Positions 1 to 6,345 of a DNA stretch of 54,696 nucleotides are shown in pieces (within the stretch, counting starts at the first letter, position 1; every line of letters starts with the position of its first letter). Made by a program: the position numbers and the translations under genes. The DNA is from a virus: IMG/VR virus record IMGVR_UViG_3300049432_000174, positions 1-54,696 of that record. One strand, 5' to 3'. A model generated the notes under the pieces. It had not been told where the DNA came from. It saw only the letters and a program-made list of their open reading frames with translations, and searched no databases.

Positions 1-94
1 GGCCCTCCTCGAATCTGCGCCAGCGGCGGCCTTCGCAATCAACCACTACCGACCCGACGGGAGGCTCGGGATCGGTGGACGAGAGCTTCGTCAT
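1..94 (-). CDS. Partial small protein, N-terminus only
   Basis: The gene starts at the ATG at 94 and runs off the left edge, so only about 31 residues are visible, beginning MTKLSSTDPEPPVG and rich in Arg/Trp (RRWRRFEEGR). The visible part is identical to the 67-aa gene at 52753-52956 because bases 1-127 duplicate 52863-52989. The ATG overlaps the stop of the upstream gene as ATGA. Function is unknown. The real C-terminus may differ from that of its copy. Confidence 0.6.
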   Translation of the reverse strand, partial: MTKLSSTDPEPPVGSVVVDCEGRRWRRFEEG

Positions 95-127
95 GGCTCC
101 AGTGTCCCAGCGTCACCCGAACCGTCG
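1..127. repeat. 127-bp direct repeat, left copy
   Basis: Bases 1-127 are identical to 52863-52989 in the same orientation. The block covers the 5' part of the MTKLSS gene and the last codons of the gene upstream of it. Homology stops inside the recurrent gene-end element: this copy continues ATCAG where the other continues TTGAG. It begins at the first base of the window. A length of 127 also equals a common assembler k-mer size, so the left edge could be an assembly-graph breakpoint (inference). Confidence 0.95.
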
Positions 128-306
128 ATCAGTTCGGGCACCACTGGCGTACCTAGCTCGCACCGGCAGGGGTCATCGGAGGTGCCACACTCGCCGCACC
201 AGGAGGCGTCGGTAGGGCCAGGGCGAGGCTCCTTCATCGCCCCCCACGCCCACAGAAGCAGGCAGATGCCGTAGGAGACAACGAGCACCACCGGTAGCCA
301 CGTCAT
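91..306 (-). CDS. Small membrane protein with Cys cluster
   Basis: 71 aa from the ATG at 306, which overlaps the upstream TGA as ATGA. Residues 4-20 form a hydrophobic helix (LPVVLVVSYGICLLLWA). A polar tail follows with CGEC and CRC, a possible metal-binding pair. The C-terminus reads ELIDGSGDAGTLEP: the LIDG codons are the recurrent gene-end element and the GDAGTLEP codons belong to the 127-bp repeat shared with the gene ending at 52953. Function is not recognised. Confidence 0.6.
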   Translation of the reverse strand: MTWLPVVLVVSYGICLLLWAWGAMKEPRPGPTDASWCGECGTSDDPCRCELGTPVVPELIDGSGDAGTLEP

Positions 307-557
307 TTCGGGCAGTTCTTCCGGCCGTGGACGTTGCAGTAGAGCCATTCGCCGTTCCACTCCTTCGCCCGAACCTTGAAGGTGTAGCCCTGACAGAGAG
401 CGTGCTCGGGGCACTTTGGATGGGTTGTCATCCGCAGCCAGCCCCCGAAACTGTCGATGCGAGGTGACTCGATCTTGTAGACGTAGTCGCATTTGCATTT
501 GGTGAGGTCGAGCCATTCTTTGTGACGTTTGAGGCTCTCGGCCGTCGGGTTAGCCAT
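303..557 (-). CDS. Cys/His-rich small protein
   Basis: 84 aa from the ATG at 557. A GTG three codons upstream (566) is possible, but the ATG sits 8 nt after the gene-end element. Visible pairs are CKC near residue 22, CPEHALC mid-protein and YCNVHGRKNC at the C-terminus, consistent with zinc binding. It overlaps the upstream stop by 8 bp and the downstream start as ATGA. No family is recognised. Confidence 0.6.
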   Translation of the reverse strand: MANPTAESLKRHKEWLDLTKCKCDYVYKIESPRIDSFGGWLRMTTHPKCPEHALCQGYTFKVRAKEWNGEWLYCNVHGRKNCPK

Positions 558-774
558 CGGCTTCACCGTCGATTAGTTGCAGGCGGCGCAGGTACTCAGC
601 GGCCCAGCGACGGCGGTCGGGGTGGGTCAGTACGTCCTCGATGAAGTCCTTGATGAGGCTGTCCATTTGAGGTCCGGCCTGGATGATCTGCCCGCCGTGC
701 TTCGTCAGGGCGTTGAGGATCTGACCCTCCAGGTTGAGCATGAGATCGGCCTCGGAGAAGTCTTCAAGATCCAT
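550..774 (-). CDS. 74-aa protein duplicated at 51.2 kb
   Basis: From the ATG at 774 to the TAA at 550. The soluble helical sequence (EDFSEADLMLNLEGQIL..., C-terminus LRRLQLIDGEADG) is nearly identical to the C-terminal half of the 141-aa gene at 51150-51575. Here the domain stands alone; there it is attached to a membrane helix and a Cys pair. The start lies 8 nt after a CTGATCGACGG element. Function is unknown; the duplication shows a mobile cassette. Confidence 0.65.
   Translation of the reverse strand: MDLEDFSEADLMLNLEGQILNALTKHGGQIIQAGPQMDSLIKDFIEDVLTHPDRRRWAAEYLRRLQLIDGEADG
566..769. repeat. 204-bp near-identical repeat, left copy
   Basis: Matches 51169-51372 in the same orientation with four mismatches (positions 574, 697, 724, 730). 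The homology starts at the gene-end element (CCGTCGAT on the plus strand) and ends five bases from the left copy's start codon. It encodes the shared EDFSEADLM domain. The offset (50603) differs from that of the 127-bp repeat (52862), so these are two separate duplications and not one circular-contig overlap. Confidence 0.93.
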
Positions 775-1123
775 CAGGACTCCCGTCGATCAGTTCGGCC
801 TCGACCACTTGTCGAGGGTTGCTGTGACGGGGGCAGTGCGGGTTGTCCGTCCGCTCGCCAGTCTCGGCGTGGTAGATGCAGAAACAAGGCTCGATCCCCT
901 GTTCCTCGAACTGGCGCAACCACCAGGCCATCAGTGTCCGGAGGGCTTCGGCGTCGGGGTGAAGCGTCAACAGTTCCTCGATGGCATCGACCACCGTGTT
1001 GGCGCACCCTGTTGCTATGACGGGGGCAGTGCGTCTCGAATACCGGAGCGCCAATAAGCGAACGAGGTGGTCCTCCACCTGCTTTACGAGGGCAGCACGC
1101 AGAGTGAGGGGAATGTCAGGCAT
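764..1123 (-). CDS. Hypothetical 119-aa protein with CxC/HCxxH motif
   Basis: From the ATG at 1123, 8 nt after GACGACGGG. The N-terminal two thirds is helical (TLRAALVKQVEDHLVRLLALR), followed by EPCFCIYHAETGERTDNPHCPRH, a Cys/His cluster likely to bind metal. It ends ELIDGSPDGS, encoding the gene-end element. It overlaps the next gene by 11 bp. No known family is recognised. Confidence 0.6.
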   Translation of the reverse strand: MPDIPLTLRAALVKQVEDHLVRLLALRYSRRTAPVIATGCANTVVDAIEELLTLHPDAEALRTLMAWWLRQFEEQGIEPCFCIYHAETGERTDNPHCPRHSNPRQVVEAELIDGSPDGS

Positions 1124-1283
1124 CGTCTGTCCCGTCGTCCTGGGCGGCTTCCCGCCAGTAGCGGAACTCCTCGAACGGGCCGTATTTCTGATCGACCCGG
1201 CGTACCTGAGTCAGAAGCCGATTGTTCTCGGCTTGGAGTTCGGCGATGACCGCCTTGATGGCCTCCTGCCCGCTGCCGCTCAT
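1116..1283 (-). CDS. Small coiled-coil protein
   Basis: 55 aa from the ATG at 1283. Heptad-like AIKAVIAELQAENNRLLTQVRR predicts a coiled coil, followed by acidic DDGTDDA. It overlaps both neighbours (ATGA upstream, 8 bp downstream), as expected in a translationally coupled operon. The start lies 9 nt after ATCGACGGG. Function is not recognised. Confidence 0.55.
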   Translation of the reverse strand: MSGSGQEAIKAVIAELQAENNRLLTQVRRVDQKYGPFEEFRYWREAAQDDGTDDA

Positions 1284-1459
1284 GCGCCACCCCCGTCGAT
1301 CCAGGGCTGCCCCTGCGGACGGCACAGCTCCTCGGGGTGCTCGTGCGGGTTGGCGTGGGCACAGCACCACGAGCCTGGACCGCAGCACGAATCACGACAA
1401 CACCAGCCCTCTTCGCTCTGGCGTTCATTCCGTACTAAATCGGCGGGCTGGTCGGTCAT
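1280..1459 (-). CDS. Cysteine-rich 59-aa protein
   Basis: From the ATG at 1459, with GGAGGT six nt upstream as ribosome-binding site. It contains WCCRDSCCGPGSWCC and HANPHEHPEELC: many Cys and His, likely metal-bound. It ends PWIDGGGA (gene-end element). The N-terminal ADLVRNE resembles ADLVRSE of the gene at 53443-53777. The two loci share the 17-bp string TCCGTACTAAATCGGCG, a trace of cassette exchange. Confidence 0.55.
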   Translation of the reverse strand: MTDQPADLVRNERQSEEGWCCRDSCCGPGSWCCAHANPHEHPEELCRPQGQPWIDGGGA

Positions 1460-1638
1460 GGGTACCTCCGAGAGCATCGGGAGCAGACGGCCTCGGTGGT
1501 CGTCTCCCCGTTGGGCCAGCGAACCGGCGTTCGCCTCTCGGTACGGACCTGTCGGCCGCATCCGAAGCAGGGATTTCCGCTCGGGCGGTCGGTCGGGACG
1601 CCCCAGGTGACCCGTACATATTCGGCGCTGTCAGGCAT
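1456..1638 (-). CDS. Zinc-ribbon-like 60-aa protein
   Basis: From the ATG at 1638, preceded by GAGGAGG, a strong ribosome-binding site. CFGCGRQ at about 24-27 and CSRC near the end form a CxxC...CxxC ribbon. Its stop overlaps the next start as ATGA. It probably binds zinc; the target is unknown. Confidence 0.6.
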   Translation of the reverse strand: MPDSAEYVRVTWGVPTDRPSGNPCFGCGRQVRTERRTPVRWPNGETTTEAVCSRCSRRYP

Positions 1639-1672
1639 CGGTGTGGCCTCCTCTTTCCAAGGGTGGGGAGGG

Positions 1673-1729
1673 TCACAGGCCGCAGTCGACGCAGTCACCG
1701 CCGAGCGCGCCGCCGTCGAGGTCGCTCAT
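1673..1729 (-). CDS. 18-aa peptide
   Basis: MSDLDGGALGGDCVDCGL, starting at the ATG at 1729, which overlaps the upstream stop as ATGA. The CVDC pair is the only notable feature. It is supported by tight coupling and lack of overlap with another gene, but is too short for confident calling. Confidence 0.35.
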   Translation of the reverse strand: MSDLDGGALGGDCVDCGL

Positions 1730-1914
1730 CGCGGACCCTTGGGCTTCACTGGGGCGGGATCGTGGGTGTGGCCGGTTCCTTCGTGGCTGTGGGCGTGGTC
1801 GTGGAGGACCTCGAGGTCGGCCCACGCCGCACCGCGCCGGTCGTCGCCATGGTCGTCGGCCAGGTGGCGGCGCAGCGTGTAGGTGGACGTCGGGGCGGGC
1901 ATGGCGTCGCTCAC
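1726..1914 (-). CDS. His-rich small protein
   Basis: 62 aa from the GTG at 1914 (GTGA overlap with the upstream stop); an ATG at 1902 is an alternative. TLRRHLADDHGDD is followed by LEVLHDHAHSHEGTGHTHD: clustered histidines spaced like a degenerate zinc finger. I infer metal binding; no function is assigned. Confidence 0.5.
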   Translation of the reverse strand: MSDAMPAPTSTYTLRRHLADDHGDDRRGAAWADLEVLHDHAHSHEGTGHTHDPAPVKPKGPR

Positions 1915-2090
1915 GTCGCTGCCCCGGACCCCGCTCCGTCGCCGGGCTCGGTGCCGCCGTTGCAGGAACAGGCGCCCGACCCTTCGATGACGTCAACGCC
2001 GTCACCGAGGAAGCGATCGAAGACGAACCAGGCGAGGACGATGGCGACACCGATCGCGGTGCCCCACCCGATGGCATCGGTGAGGCTCAC
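1911..2090 (-). CDS. Small single-pass membrane protein
   Basis: 59 aa from the GTG at 2090, with GTGA overlaps at both ends. A hydrophobic helix at about residues 8-26 (GWGTAIGVAIVLAWFVFDRF) is followed by a Gly/Cys-rich tail with CSC. Coding is supported by the exact coupling of start and stop to both neighbours. Function is unknown. Confidence 0.55.
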   Translation of the reverse strand: MSLTDAIGWGTAIGVAIVLAWFVFDRFLGDGVDVIEGSGACSCNGGTEPGDGAGSGAAT

Positions 2091-2374
2091 GGGACGATGA
2101 AGGTGTTGGTCCCGGGCCGGTCGGGAGGGCCGTCCATGGCGACCACGCCTTTGACCTGGCAGCCGGCGAAGTTGTACGAGTGGTGGGGCCCGTCGACTCT
2201 GGCGACCCAGTTCGTTTCCCGGTCCGACACGTCGAACCCGAGCATCTTCTTGTCTTCGATGATGCTGACGGTCCCAACGAACACGGCGTACATCTGGCCG
2301 TCGAGCGAGTGGGTGAACTCCTTCATGATGACGGCGCCGTAGAACCCTTCGACCTGGAACCGGGCCGCGCTCAC
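2087..2374 (-). CDS. Hypothetical 95-aa protein
   Basis: From the GTG at 2374, coupled as GTGA to the upstream gene. It looks beta-rich and soluble (YAVFVGTVSIIEDKKMLGFDV, then NFAGCQVKGVVAMD). No membrane segment or recognised domain. It lies in the small-gene array upstream of the metal-binding peptides. Confidence 0.5.
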   Translation of the reverse strand: MSAARFQVEGFYGAVIMKEFTHSLDGQMYAVFVGTVSIIEDKKMLGFDVSDRETNWVARVDGPHHSYNFAGCQVKGVVAMDGPPDRPGTNTFIVP

Positions 2375-2574
2375 AGGGTCTTCGCCTCGTCGGTCGTCAC
2401 CGCGACCTGGTTGGGTCCGCGGATGTAGTCCTCGAACGCCTTGGCCGTGGCGACGACGCCGGCAGAGTCACCTACCCCGCCGTGGTGGCGGATGGCCTCG
2501 CCGAGGATGGCCATGCGAAGTTCTTCGTCCGGGGTGAGCCCGCCGGACGCGGCCTCCAGCGTCGACTCGAACAT
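2371..2574 (-). CDS. Hypothetical 67-aa protein
   Basis: From the ATG at 2574, overlapping the DUF2303 stop as TGATG. Helical and acidic (GGLTPDEELRMAILGEAIRHH; AKAFEDYIRGPN). No domain is recognised. It is likely an accessory early protein translated by coupling to the DUF2303 gene. Confidence 0.5.
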   Translation of the reverse strand: MFESTLEAASGGLTPDEELRMAILGEAIRHHGGVGDSAGVVATAKAFEDYIRGPNQVAVTTDEAKTL

Positions 2575-3488
2575 CAGACGTCACCTCCGAGGCGGTGGGC
2601 GGGTTCGCGGCAGACCGCCTGCTTCGGGGCGACCCCGGCGATCGCGGTGAGGCTCAGGGCTTCTTCGACGCCGGAGACGACCGCTCCGGTGAACTCGACC
2701 CGTTCAAGGTCGTCGGGTTGGTCGAGTTTGAATCCGAGGGTGAGTTTCCCTTCCCGGAGCCGCCACCGGAGCCGGGCGGTCGTGGCGACGGGGCCGCCAC
2801 CGACGAACAGGCGGAGGCGGAGGCGGACGGTGGCGGGGATGACCATCTCGCCGGTTTCGCCGCCTTTGGCGTCGATGTCTTCCTCGAAGTTGAATTGGCG
2901 GCGACCGTCGCGCAGCCGGGCCCCCTGCCGGAAATTCGAGGCGACGGTGGCGTGGAACGTCTGGGCGATCTCGAGCATGTCCGCCGCAGCCGGTTCGACG
3001 ATGTCGGCCAGGTGGTCCTCGACGAACTCCGCGAACGCCTCCTGGGAGAGCAGGCCGCCGGCGCAGGTGGCCGTGTCGACGGCCCGCCACGCTTCCCACT
3101 CCGGCGACCGGCGCAGGGCGAGACGAACCCGGTAGTCGCGCCAGCCCGGCGTGACGTCGTGGTCGTCGTTGAGGACCGCCACCAGCGACAGAGCGGTCTC
3201 GTCGGCGTAGATGACCGGGAGGAGCTCGGCCAGGCGCCGCTGGAGCACCGCGGCGGCGAACGACACGGCGTTGTGGACACACACCTCGCCCCGCGACATC
3301 GCCGGGCACGGCATGGCCGGCTCGACAGTGAAGAACTCCCGCTGCCACCCGGCCGGGGTGGTGACGGTCCACACCCCTTCCTCGTCGACTTCGCCGGACA
3401 TCAGGACCGGCTTCCCAAGCCCCGCTTCGTGCACGATCCTGGCCACCGCCTCGACTTCGCTGGCCCCCATGTTGTTCGTCGTGGTCAT
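2574..3488 (-). CDS. DUF2303 (YfdQ-like) family protein
   Basis: 304 aa. The central block GWRDYRVRLALRRSPEWEAWR, then LLSQEAFAEFVEDHLADI and AAADMLEIAQTFHAT, is the hallmark of the phage DUF2303/YfdQ family. A beta-rich C-terminal half follows (RLRLRLFVGGGPV). The family is common in phage early regions and its function is unknown. It is coupled 4 bp to the 110-aa gene upstream and lies in the operon with the replication and RecT genes. Confidence 0.85.
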   Translation of the reverse strand: MTTTNNMGASEVEAVARIVHEAGLGKPVLMSGEVDEEGVWTVTTPAGWQREFFTVEPAMPCPAMSRGEVCVHNAVSFAAAVLQRRLAELLPVIYADETALSLVAVLNDDHDVTPGWRDYRVRLALRRSPEWEAWRAVDTATCAGGLLSQEAFAEFVEDHLADIVEPAAADMLEIAQTFHATVASNFRQGARLRDGRRQFNFEEDIDAKGGETGEMVIPATVRLRLRLFVGGGPVATTARLRWRLREGKLTLGFKLDQPDDLERVEFTGAVVSGVEEALSLTAIAGVAPKQAVCREPAHRLGGDV

Positions 3489-3817
3489 TCGTGCACCTCA
3501 CCGGTCTCACGGTCGAACAGCGCCTCGTTGTACGGGTCGTCTCGGCGGAGGTTCCCGGCGCCATCGACGAAGAACACAGCTGCTTCCCGGTCCGCTTCGG
3601 GAGCCTTGACCGTCACGGCGTCGACGACGAGGACGGTGCGGCCCCGACCCCCGCCGGGTTTCACCGAAATCTTGAGCGACACCGACCCGGCTTTCCCCAG
3701 GTCATGCACCGCGCTGGTCAGCTCGGCCAGCGCGGCGGTGATCTCCAGGTCGAGTTCACCCCGGCGGTGCGCCGCGACCCATTCGCTGAACGGGCGGACC
3801 TTGGTCTCCTCAGGCAT
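3485..3817 (-). CDS. Hypothetical 110-aa protein next to DUF2303
   Basis: From the ATG at 3817. An N-terminal helix (LDLEITAALAELTSAVHDLG) is followed by beta strands (SVSLKISVKPGGG; RTVLVVDAVTVK) and an acidic tail. The stop overlaps the DUF2303 start as ATGA. It may be a partner of DUF2303 (inference from coupling only). Confidence 0.55.
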   Translation of the reverse strand: MPEETKVRPFSEWVAAHRRGELDLEITAALAELTSAVHDLGKAGSVSLKISVKPGGGRGRTVLVVDAVTVKAPEADREAAVFFVDGAGNLRRDDPYNEALFDRETGEVHE

Positions 3818-3844
3818 GTGTTTCGATCCCTTCCGGTTCGGGGG

Positions 3845-4456
3845 TCAGGTGGCGAACCGGCCGGCGAGGACGGCCCGTTCGAGTTCGGTGAGGTCCCACA
3901 CGGCGAGGACGGCGTAGAGGTCGCCACTGATGTGCTTCAGCAGCGCAGGGTCCTTGGGTGCGACCCGCTGCCATTCGGCCTCCCAGAGGATGTGGTAGTT
4001 GCCGATGTTGTCGGCCGGGCGAAGGGCCGGCGGGACGGGCGGGACCATCGCCCGGGCGGTCCACCAGGAGCACGACTGGGTGCCCTCCGGGGGCGTAAGC
4101 GTCTCGGCGGGCAGTGGGATGTAGTTCCGTCGCTCCCCGCTCTTCGGACGGCCCAGGTGGTGGAACTCGACCCGGCCCTGGTCGGTGGTTCTGGCGTGGC
4201 ACCACGGCTGGTCAGCCCGCATGATGGCGAGTTGCGGGAGCCACATCGGCAGGCCGTAGCGGCTCGGCATGGTGGTCGTGCCGCCCTGGCGGATGGTGGC
4301 GGGCAGGTCGATGATCTGCTGGCCTCGGGCGAGGGCCCGGTAGCCCCGCATGATCTGCTCGTCTTCCCGGTTGTGGCGACGGCGGACGGACGCCCGGTAC
4401 TCCTCGAACTTCGACTGTGCTTCGTCCTTGGGCATCGTGATCGTGGTCAGGTCCAT
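3845..4456 (-). CDS. Hypothetical 203-aa early protein
   Basis: From the ATG at 4456; GGAGGCTGACCC upstream gives an AAGGAGG ribosome-binding site. A basic N-terminal helix (SKFEEYRASVRRRHNREDEQI) is followed by Trp-rich segments (LPMWLPQL, SCSWWTARAM) and a helical C-terminus. No known domain is recognised. A gap of 27 bases separates it from the next gene. Confidence 0.55.
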   Translation of the reverse strand: MDLTTITMPKDEAQSKFEEYRASVRRRHNREDEQIMRGYRALARGQQIIDLPATIRQGGTTTMPSRYGLPMWLPQLAIMRADQPWCHARTTDQGRVEFHHLGRPKSGERRNYIPLPAETLTPPEGTQSCSWWTARAMVPPVPPALRPADNIGNYHILWEAEWQRVAPKDPALLKHISGDLYAVLAVWDLTELERAVLAGRFAT

Positions 4457-4459
4457 GGG

Positions 4460-4600
4460 TCAGCCTCCTTCGGTCATGGTGGTGATCTCGATGTCGATGC
4501 GGGCGCCGTGGTGGGCGTCGGCGTGTCGTTCGGCGGCGGCCCAGCTGGCCGACACCTCGCCGCAGGTGTGGCACCGGTACGTGTGCGCTGTGCGGGTCAC
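4460..4600 (-). CDS. C2H2 zinc-finger peptide
   Basis: 46 aa from the GTG at 4600 (GTGA overlap with the upstream stop). Residues C10-x2-C13-x12-H26-x3-H30 give a classic C2H2 finger (YRCHTCGEVS...ERHADAHH). It probably binds zinc and perhaps nucleic acid. It is immediately upstream of the 203-aa protein with an AAGGAGG site inside its own 3' end. Confidence 0.6.
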   Translation of the reverse strand: MTRTAHTYRCHTCGEVSASWAAAERHADAHHGARIDIEITTMTEGG

Positions 4601-5121
4601 GGTTGGAGGTCCCGGTCGATGCGCAGGTCGGGGAGGCTCCCGCCGGTCGGTCCAGCCGGGAGCGCGGCGTGGACCGGCGGGCCGGCGATGGCGTGGCGGC
4701 GGGCCCGTTCGGCGAGCGCCGGGTAGATCTTCAGGAAGTGGGCCCGGGTGATCGCCTCGTCGCCGGCGCAGACGTCCTGCCAGGTGCCGAGCGACTGGAC
4801 GGCCCGGAGGATGAGCGGGTCGGAGAAGTCCCCTTCGGTCGGTGGGGTCATCCAGCCGAGGCGGTGCACGACCCGGTGCACCTCACCCCACGCCTCGCCG
4901 GCGTCGGGCAGCGCCGGGGCGCAGACCGTCTCCCGGAACTCGGCGACGGACGGGAGCCACTTCGCCGTGCGGGCGAGCCGGACCGCGGCGTCGCGGGCAT
5001 CGGCGAAGTCGAGGTCGACGATCAGCTCGGCCCGGATCTCGAAGTCGGACTCGGTAAGTTCCCGGCCAGGCGCGGCCGCCGAGAGGATCACCCAGATGCC
5101 GATCGCTTCGTCTCGGGTCAT
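4597..5121 (-). CDS. Replicative helicase loader candidate (G39P-like)
   Basis: 174 aa from the ATG at 5121. The N-terminal helical block ends in KWLPSVAEFRETV, the pattern seen in phage helicase loader/inhibitor proteins of the SPP1 G39P type (family knowledge). It directly follows the replication-initiator gene with an ATGA overlap, the usual place for a loader. Assignment rests on one motif and context, so a different replisome role is possible. Confidence 0.45.
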   Translation of the reverse strand: MTRDEAIGIWVILSAAAPGRELTESDFEIRAELIVDLDFADARDAAVRLARTAKWLPSVAEFRETVCAPALPDAGEAWGEVHRVVHRLGWMTPPTEGDFSDPLILRAVQSLGTWQDVCAGDEAITRAHFLKIYPALAERARRHAIAGPPVHAALPAGPTGGSLPDLRIDRDLQP

Positions 5122-5951
5122 CGTCGTCTCCCGTCCTGGATCATCCGCAGCCCCGTCTCCGACGAGGAATGCCCCCCGCCCCGCTGGCGGGGCTGGCTGA
5201 TGCTCACCGCCGCGGTGAGGCCGTTGCCGGTCCACGTGACCGGCCCGGCCCGGATGGCCCGGGCCAGGTCGCCTTCGGCCATGCCGGCCCGGAGCGCCTC
5301 TTCGAGCCGGGCCATCACGGCCGGGAACCGCCCTCGAGTCACAGGCTTCACAGGCTGCTCGAACGCGAGCACGGCCAGGCGGTGCGCGGCGCCTTTGACG
5401 GGGTCGGTTTCCGTGACCTTCGACGAGCCGTTTCCGGTGGGCCCCGTCATCGCGGCGTCAGCCGCGAACAAACCGTTCTCTAAAACCGTAGATCTAATAC
5501 AAGGCGCGATCGGCGATTGAGGTCTCACTGGTGAGACCTTTCCCTGTCGTGGATGAGACCTTATTGGCCCCGTTGAGGTCTCATCAGTGAGACCTATTGG
5601 ACCCCCATTAAGGTCTCGTGGTGAGACCTTTTCTTCTCGGTGGTTAAGGTCTCGTGGTGAGACCTCGCTGGGGGTCCAGGACGGGTCACGCACACCGGGG
5701 ATCCGGAACACCGTGAACAGGCCCGGGCGTCGGCCCTTTTCGACAACGACCCAACCTTCCTGACGCAGACGGACCAACGCCCGGAACACCGACGCCCGGG
5801 AGTAGAGCGAGCTCTCCATCATCGACTGGAGGCCTGGATGGGAATGTTCCCCGTCCCGGTTGGCGGCGGCGGCGATGACGAGCAGGACCGACCGCATCGC
5901 CTTGTCGGGCGGCCCGTGCCGGAGCACCCAACCGGCGGCGATGCCGCTCAC
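5118..5951 (-). CDS. Winged-helix replication initiator carrying the origin
   Basis: 277 aa from the GTG at 5951, preceded by GGTGGGGGAGCG; a GTG at 6056 could extend it. The N-terminal winged helix-turn-helix covers about residues 5-95 (SGIAAGWVLRHGPPDKAMR; LVRLRQEGWVVVEKGRRPG). A low-complexity middle is encoded by palindromic repeats (EKVSPRDLN occurs in repeats), and the C-terminal helical domain may contact the loader. The arrangement, with iterons inside the initiator gene, resembles lambda O. Confidence 0.7.
   Translation of the reverse strand: MSGIAAGWVLRHGPPDKAMRSVLLVIAAAANRDGEHSHPGLQSMMESSLYSRASVFRALVRLRQEGWVVVEKGRRPGLFTVFRIPGVRDPSWTPSEVSPRDLNHREEKVSPRDLNGGPIGLTDETSTGPIRSHPRQGKVSPVRPQSPIAPCIRSTVLENGLFAADAAMTGPTGNGSSKVTETDPVKGAAHRLAVLAFEQPVKPVTRGRFPAVMARLEEALRAGMAEGDLARAIRAGPVTWTGNGLTAAVSISQPRQRGGGHSSSETGLRMIQDGRRR
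5470..5665. other. Putative replication origin: iterons plus AT-rich stretch
   Basis: Four AGGTCTC...GAGACCT palindromes lie at 5520-5539, 5576-5595, 5611-5629 and 5647-5665, with a half site TGAGACCT at 5554-5561. Spacing is about 28, 28, 35 and 36 bp. Next to them, 5470-5503 is the most AT-rich stretch of the neighbourhood (TCTAAAACCGTAGATC). All of it lies inside the winged-helix initiator gene, as in lambdoid origins. Origin function is inferred. Confidence 0.65.
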
Positions 5952-6057
5952 CGCTCCCCCACCTGGACGTGCCGATACCGGGAGGGGCCGGGTCCGTAGG
6001 ATGCACTTCCCCGAGCATCTCGTTTTCCGGCCCCCTCCCGGGATCGACACGTCCACG

Positions 6058-6345
6058 TCACCACAGCCGGTCCGTCACTTTCGCCGCCGACGTCTGACGC
6101 CGGCGACACTCAGGGCCGATCCCATCGGCGACACTGACGGGATCGTGCAGTTCCCGACCACAGCACCGGCACCGGCCGAGCCGGCCGAGGAGCGCTTCGA
6201 GTTCCGCCCGGGCGGCGTCCCACTGGTCCGCTTCCCGCTGATCACCCCGGGCCCGGGCCCGGCGGCACTGCTCCGTGACCCACGCCAGTTTCCGGGCCGC
6301 CTTCGTCGGTTTCCGGCCGTAGGTGCGGGCGTAGTCGACCGGCAT
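6058..6345 (-). CDS. DUF6011-type zinc-ribbon protein
   Basis: 95 aa. The basic helical N-terminus (GRKPTKAARKLAWVTEQCRR) is followed by CRCCGRELHDPVSVADGIGPEC, the signature of the DUF6011 phage domain: a Cys4 metal site with the conserved DPxSxxxGIGP loop. The ATG at 6345 directly abuts the RecT stop. Role unknown. The location suggests DNA metabolism. Confidence 0.75.
   Translation of the reverse strand: MPVDYARTYGRKPTKAARKLAWVTEQCRRARARGDQREADQWDAARAELEALLGRLGRCRCCGRELHDPVSVADGIGPECRRRQTSAAKVTDRLW

Larger units (their letters stand above)
566..1303 (-). promoter_or_regulatory. Left cluster of CTGATCGACGG start-associated elements
   Basis: Copies on the minus strand: 566-576 (CTAATCGACGG, 8 nt before the ATG at 557), 783-793 (CTGATCGACGG, 8 nt before 774), 1132-1140 (GGACGACGG, 8 nt before 1123) and 1293-1303 (TGGATCGACGG, 9 nt before 1283). 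A further copy at 122-132 lies 27 nt before the ATG at 94. All are read in one frame as (L/W)-I-D-G or DDG at the end of the upstream protein. These starts lack a strong AGGAGG. The role is inferred to be translational coupling or recombination boundary. Confidence 0.6.

Noticed and set aside
4597-5121. DnaC-type ATPase loader
   Set aside because: No Walker motifs are visible; a small G39P-like loader is the better, still uncertain, match.
5520-5665. Palindromes as terminators
   Set aside because: Arms of 7-9 bp with 2-5-nt centres, regularly phased inside a gene and next to AT-rich DNA, fit iterons better.
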